8,292 nt of DNA from Clostridia bacterium. GTDB lineage: Bacteria; Bacillota_A; Clostridia; Oscillospirales; CAG-272. Where the stretch lies: positions 1 to 8,292 of the forward strand of contig JAGAIH010000261.1 in NCBI GenBank assembly GCA_017626655.1, in the 5' to 3' direction. Position numbers and translations under genes: made by a program. Below, piece after piece: positions 5,917 through 8,292 of the stretch. Positions within the stretch are counted from its first letter, which is position 1. Each line of letters starts with the position of its first letter. Below the pieces are notes generated by a model. That model did not search any database. It was not told where the DNA came from and saw only the letters and a list, made by a program, of their open reading frames with translations.

Positions 5917-6624
5917 TTATGAGAACTCCACGGGCAGGGAATCGGGGAGGAGACGGGGAGCCGCGGGCGCGTTCTTCAAGGGCGCGCAGAGGGCGACTGC
6001 CGTTTCGGTGTCGGTCAGGTGCCCGCTCCACAGCATGACGCCGTCGGGGAGCTTGGTTGTATCAAAGCGCAAGGGCATCCCGCCGCCCTCCTGCTTGGCG
6101 ATGGCCTCCCGCTCCACCCAGGTGGAGGTAAAGAAGCGGGCGGCAAGGGATTCGTCTTCGGGGAGGTCTGCCAGCATAGCCAGCTCTCCCGCGGTACAGA
6201 ACCGACGGATCAGGGGCAAGGCCCGCTTGGGGGGGATGAATTCCTCCACGTCCACGCCCACCTTTCCGTCTCCCACCAGGAGGGCGCCTGCCACGTGGGC
6301 GGCCGAATGGGAGAGGTTGAAGTCAAAGCCCGCGGGAGAGCCGTCGGGGACTTCGCAGTAGGGCCTTCCATGGCCGTCGCGGCGGAGGATCAGGGAGGCG
6401 GCAGCTATGCCCGCCGCCTCCAAAAGGGAGGGAAGCAGGGACAAGGCCCCCAGTCGCTCGGCGGTCACGCGGGGGATGGCGGGGTGATCGGGACTGCCGT
6501 GCAGAGCGTCAAGATAGGGTATATTTTCCTTATTGGGAAAGGACTTTTCCAAAAGGAGGCGCAGGGATGGGATCTCCTCCCCAGCAGGGGTAGGACGGAC
6601 CGTGAGATAGAGGCGGTAGGCCAT
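5917..6624 (-). CDS. Sfp-type 4'-phosphopantetheinyl transferase
   Basis: The 235-residue product belongs to the superfamily that moves the phosphopantetheine arm of coenzyme A onto a serine of acyl or peptidyl carrier proteins. Motifs appear in the expected order: GRPYCE (86-91), FNLSHS (102-107), GVDVE with metal ligands D125 and E127 (123-127), and WVEREAIAKQEGGG (169-182), in which E173 and K177 match the WxxKEAxxK motif. An Arg replaces the usual Lys before E173. The two-lobed length fits Sfp rather than the short AcpS type. ATG 6624 shares its A with the TGA stop of hprK (TGATG), so translation is probably coupled and no separate ribosome site is needed; a TTG one codon earlier is less likely. 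No polyketide, peptide-synthetase or carrier-protein gene is in view, so its partner is unknown. The C-terminus is Pro-rich and poorly conserved in kind. Confidence 0.9.
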   Translation of the reverse strand: MAYRLYLTVRPTPAGEEIPSLRLLLEKSFPNKENIPYLDALHGSPDHPAIPRVTAERLGALSLLPSLLEAAGIAAASLILRRDGHGRPYCEVPDGSPAGFDFNLSHSAAHVAGALLVGDGKVGVDVEEFIPPKRALPLIRRFCTAGELAMLADLPEDESLAARFFTSTWVEREAIAKQEGGGMPLRFDTTKLPDGVMLWSGHLTDTETAVALCAPLKNAPAAPRLLPDSLPVEFS

Positions 6625-7556
6625 CAATCCAGACCCATCTGGCCCATGAGCTTCTTGTTGAACTCCTCGGCGGTGTTGTAGCCCATCTTCTTCTGGCGGT
6701 TGTTCATGGCGGCGATCTCCAGGATGATGGCCAGGTTACGGCCGGGCTTGACGGGGATGGTGATGGAGGGGATCTCCAGGCCCAGGATGTTGGTGGTCTC
6801 CTCGTCCAGGCCCAGGCGGTCGTACATCTTGCCCTGGACCCAGGTCTCCAGATTGATGATGAGGTCGATGCGCTCGGTCATCTTGACCGCGCCCATACCG
6901 AAGAGGCGGCGGACGTCCACGATGCCGATGCCGCGCAGCTCCACGTAGTGGCGGATGATGTCGGGCGCGGTACCCACCAGGGTCTTGGAGGAGACACGCT
7001 TGATCTCCACCGCGTCGTCGGCGATGAGGCGGTGGCCTCGCTTGACCAGCTCAATGGCGGTCTCGGACTTACCGACGCCGCTGTCGCCCAGGAGGAGCAA
7101 GCCCTCGCCGTAGACCTCCACCAGCACGCCGTGGCGGGTGATGCGGGGGCCCAGGTGGTTGTTGAGGGAGGCGATCATGGTGGCCATGAGAGGGCTGGTC
7201 TTTTCCTGGGAGCGCAACAGGGGGACGCCAACGCGGGTGGCGGCGTCCAGCATCTCCTTAAAGATGGGGGCGCCCGTGGAGTAGACCACGGCTACGGGGC
7301 TCATCTCGATGTAGCTCGTGATGTTCTTTCGGCGTACCTCGGGAGACAGGGTCTCCATGTAGCGATGCTCGGCGTATCCGATGATCTGGATACGGGCGGC
7401 GTCGAAGATCTCGTAAAAGCCCGCCAAAGCCAGACCGGGACGGCTGATCTCGGGGGTCGTGATCATGATGCTTTCAAAATTCTCGGGAACGTAGACCTTT
7501 TCCAGGCTGAATTCCTCGCAGAGAGCCGAAAGGGGGATGGAATATGTCTCTTGCAT
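6624..7556 (-). CDS. hprK: HPr kinase/phosphorylase
   Basis: This cytoplasmic sensor enzyme phosphorylates and dephosphorylates a serine of HPr, the phosphocarrier of the sugar phosphotransferase system, and thereby sets CcpA-dependent catabolite control. The 310-residue length is typical. The N-terminal domain covers about 1-130. In the catalytic domain, RHG contains H142 (equivalent to the catalytic His of the family), Walker A is GDSGVGKS (157-164), RGHRLIADD holds D180 and D181, and the HprK signature VELRGIGIVDV is at 205-215. The C-terminal segment NRQKKMGYN is also characteristic. ATG 7556 has AAGGAGG (7565-7571) 8 nt upstream. It is the first gene of a leftward pair with the phosphopantetheinyl transferase; the murB/rapZ or lgt neighbours common in other Bacillota are absent. 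Repeat copy B lies 23 nt upstream of the ribosome site. Confidence 0.97.
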   Translation of the reverse strand: MQETYSIPLSALCEEFSLEKVYVPENFESIMITTPEISRPGLALAGFYEIFDAARIQIIGYAEHRYMETLSPEVRRKNITSYIEMSPVAVVYSTGAPIFKEMLDAATRVGVPLLRSQEKTSPLMATMIASLNNHLGPRITRHGVLVEVYGEGLLLLGDSGVGKSETAIELVKRGHRLIADDAVEIKRVSSKTLVGTAPDIIRHYVELRGIGIVDVRRLFGMGAVKMTERIDLIINLETWVQGKMYDRLGLDEETTNILGLEIPSITIPVKPGRNLAIILEIAAMNNRQKKMGYNTAEEFNKKLMGQMGLD

Positions 7557-7593
7557 GGCGGTTGCCTCCTTGCGAATGTATGGTAGTTTGTGA

Positions 7594-7867
7594 AATGTTC
7601 AAATTGCAGTTTATCGGTCTCCCGTCTTCCCTCATTCTCCAAATATCAGAGTGGGGTGAGGGGCCCCCGCGGGGGTTTCTAAAATGGTTATGGGTCTCGG
7701 TTCGTGTGGATCAAACTTTCAAGTTGCATCAATGTATTTTGGTCTCAGTAGCCCAAACCCAATCATCATTTTTTCAGAAAGTTTTAGGAGATTCTTAAGA
7801 ACCCTTTTTCAAAGGGTTCTTAAGCCGCCGGAGGCCGTTCCCCCGACAAACCCAAATTTGAAGCATT
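7594..7867 (+). repeat. Non-coding repeat with terminal inverted repeats, copy B
   Basis: This is the second copy of the element at 5668-5890, in the same orientation, about 50 bp longer. Its left end is TTCAAATTGCAGTTTATCGG (7598-7617). The reverse complement of its right end (7843-7862) is identical at 20 of 20 positions to the left end of copy A. The block from GAAAGTTTTAGG to GCCGCCGGAGGCCGTTCCCC (about 7777-7844) is nearly the same as in copy A; the middle is more diverged. It fills most of the gene-free stretch between hprK and miaB and is followed by about 180 bp of AT-rich promoter sequence. Confidence 0.8.
7794..7824. other. Perfect hairpin inside repeat copy B
   Basis: CTTAAGAACCC (7794-7804) pairs perfectly with GGGTTCTTAAG (7814-7824), extendable by TTT/AAA. 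Relative to copy A both arms changed at the same paired position, keeping perfect complementarity. If hprK is transcribed from the promoter at 7898, this hairpin is in its leader RNA. Confidence 0.8.
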
Positions 7868-7897
7868 CTACGATTGTCTAATCTTATACCCGTCCCT

Positions 7898-7903
7898 ATT
7901 ATA
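7898..7903 (-). promoter_or_regulatory. Extended -10 promoter, probably for hprK
   Basis: On the minus strand TATAAT is preceded by TGG, an extended -10 element. The matching -35 region (about 7921-7926, TTTATT) is weak, which extended -10 promoters tolerate. Start near 7891 would give hprK a leader of about 335 nt that contains the whole of repeat copy B. No better promoter is visible between 7557 and 7600. Confidence 0.45.
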
Positions 7904-7937
7904 CCATAAACTCTCCCGGAAATAAAGGGGGGAGGCG

Positions 7938-7954
7938 ATATTTTTTGAAAATAT
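7938..7954. promoter_or_regulatory. AT-rich perfect inverted repeat between divergent hprK and miaB promoters
   Basis: ATATTTT (7938-7944) and AAAATAT (7948-7954) are perfect inverted repeats around TTG. The site lies between the leftward extended -10 promoter and the rightward miaB -35 box, so it could be an operator or an UP-type tract. AT-richness alone can produce such symmetry, so the call is weak. Confidence 0.25.
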
Positions 7955-7984
7955 TTGTTTTTTCGCGATCCCTGTCCTTCCGTC

Positions 7985-8013
7985 TTGACAATTTTCAAAA
8001 AATGCGGTATAAT
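7985..8013 (+). promoter_or_regulatory. Consensus promoter of miaB
   Basis: TTGACA (7985-7990) and TATAAT (8008-8013) are separated by 17 nt. Transcription should begin near 8020, giving a leader of about 30 nt that carries the ribosome site AAAAGGAG (8037-8044). Confidence 0.9.
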
Positions 8014-8049
8014 ATAAAGAAGACTGTTTTTGAAAGAAAAGGAGCCGCC

Positions 8050-8292
8050 ATGGCAAAGCAATACATCCTGCCCCCCATCAGCCTGCCCGAGCGACAGGCC
8101 TACGTCAGCCGCGTCCGCGCCCGGAACGACGCCCACGCCGAGGCCACGGGCCACCGCCGTCGGTGCTTCGTTCTGACCTTCGGGTGCCAGCAGAACGAGG
8201 CCGACAGCGAGAAGATCGCAGGCATGGCCGAGGAGATGGGCTACGAGATCGTCACCTCCCCCGAGGAGGCCGACCTCATCATGGTCAATACC
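8050..8292 (+). CDS. miaB: tRNA-2-methylthio-N6-dimethylallyladenosine synthase MiaB, N-terminal part
   Basis: MiaB is a radical-SAM methylthiotransferase that adds a methylthio group to N6-isopentenyl-A37 of tRNAs reading U-starting codons. Only the first 81 codons are in the window; the frame stays open to the edge. After a charged leader of about 38 residues typical of clostridial MiaB, the UPF0004 domain begins with TFGCQQNEADSEKIAGM: C46 is the first of the three cysteines holding the auxiliary iron-sulfur cluster. The visible part ends at ADLIMVNT, just before the second cluster cysteine expected in NTC. The Met of the common FGCQMN motif is Gln here, a variant I associate with clostridial members. 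ATG 8050 has AGGAG 5 nt upstream. The related MtaB or RimO are possible but lack this leader and the FGCQxNExDSE motif. Confidence 0.92.
   Translation, partial: MAKQYILPPISLPERQAYVSRVRARNDAHAEATGHRRRCFVLTFGCQQNEADSEKIAGMAEEMGYEIVTSPEEADLIMVNT

Noticed and set aside
5668..7867. CRISPR array or insertion sequence
   Set aside because: There are only two long, separated copies rather than short regular repeats, and no transposase or cas gene is present.
7544..7881. Plus-strand frames of 65-84 codons within repeat copy B
   Set aside because: They are not conserved in copy A, have no ribosome sites and show no domain features.

Overview
The window looks like a chromosomal segment from a moderately high-GC, low-abundance-codon Clostridia of the Oscillospiraceae type, probably a gut bacterium. 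The reasons are: Bacillota-style TTGACA/TATAAT promoters with 17-bp spacers, AGGAG-type ribosome binding sites, tRNA genes that encode CCA, U-tract terminators, an HPr kinase/phosphorylase, and a MiaB start with the FGCQQN motif. The lineage is inferred from these traits and was not tested by any search.

Region 1-311 (leftward): a two-gene tRNA operon, elongator tRNA-Met(CAT) then tRNA-Glu(TTC), with a full-consensus promoter at 335-363 and an intrinsic terminator at 79-118. Positions 1-78 hold no supportable gene.

Region 312-5655 (rightward): a second full-consensus promoter (477-505) drives three lipoprotein genes that probably form one operon. The first two (551-2758 and 2852-4261) are tandem paralogs with a Thr/Glu/Pro-rich stalk after the lipidated cysteine and a shared C-terminal domain that resembles the GH99/GH71-like TIM-barrel glycosidases. 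The first also carries about 270 extra residues, probably a lectin-like beta-sandwich, inserted cleanly between the stalk and the catalytic-like domain. The third gene (4308-5609) is a zinc-dependent N-acetylmuramoyl-L-alanine amidase (Amidase_3 type) lipoprotein with an acidic 120-residue C-terminal tail of the same composition as the stalks. A bidirectional terminator closes this unit. Together they look like an outer-surface set for binding or cutting glycan and for cleaving peptidoglycan.

Region 5656-8049: two copies of a roughly 220-275 bp non-coding repeat with imperfect terminal inverted repeats and a perfect internal hairpin (5668-5890 and 7594-7867) bracket a leftward two-gene unit, hprK followed by an Sfp-type 4'-phosphopantetheinyl transferase. 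These genes overlap by one base (TGATG). The right-hand repeat lies in the presumed leader of hprK, with an extended -10 promoter just beyond it. The two hairpins differ by paired, compensating changes.

Region 7985-8292 (rightward): a third full-consensus promoter and the first 81 codons of miaB, cut by the window edge. The most interesting items are the repeat family and the paralogous surface-lipoprotein operon.
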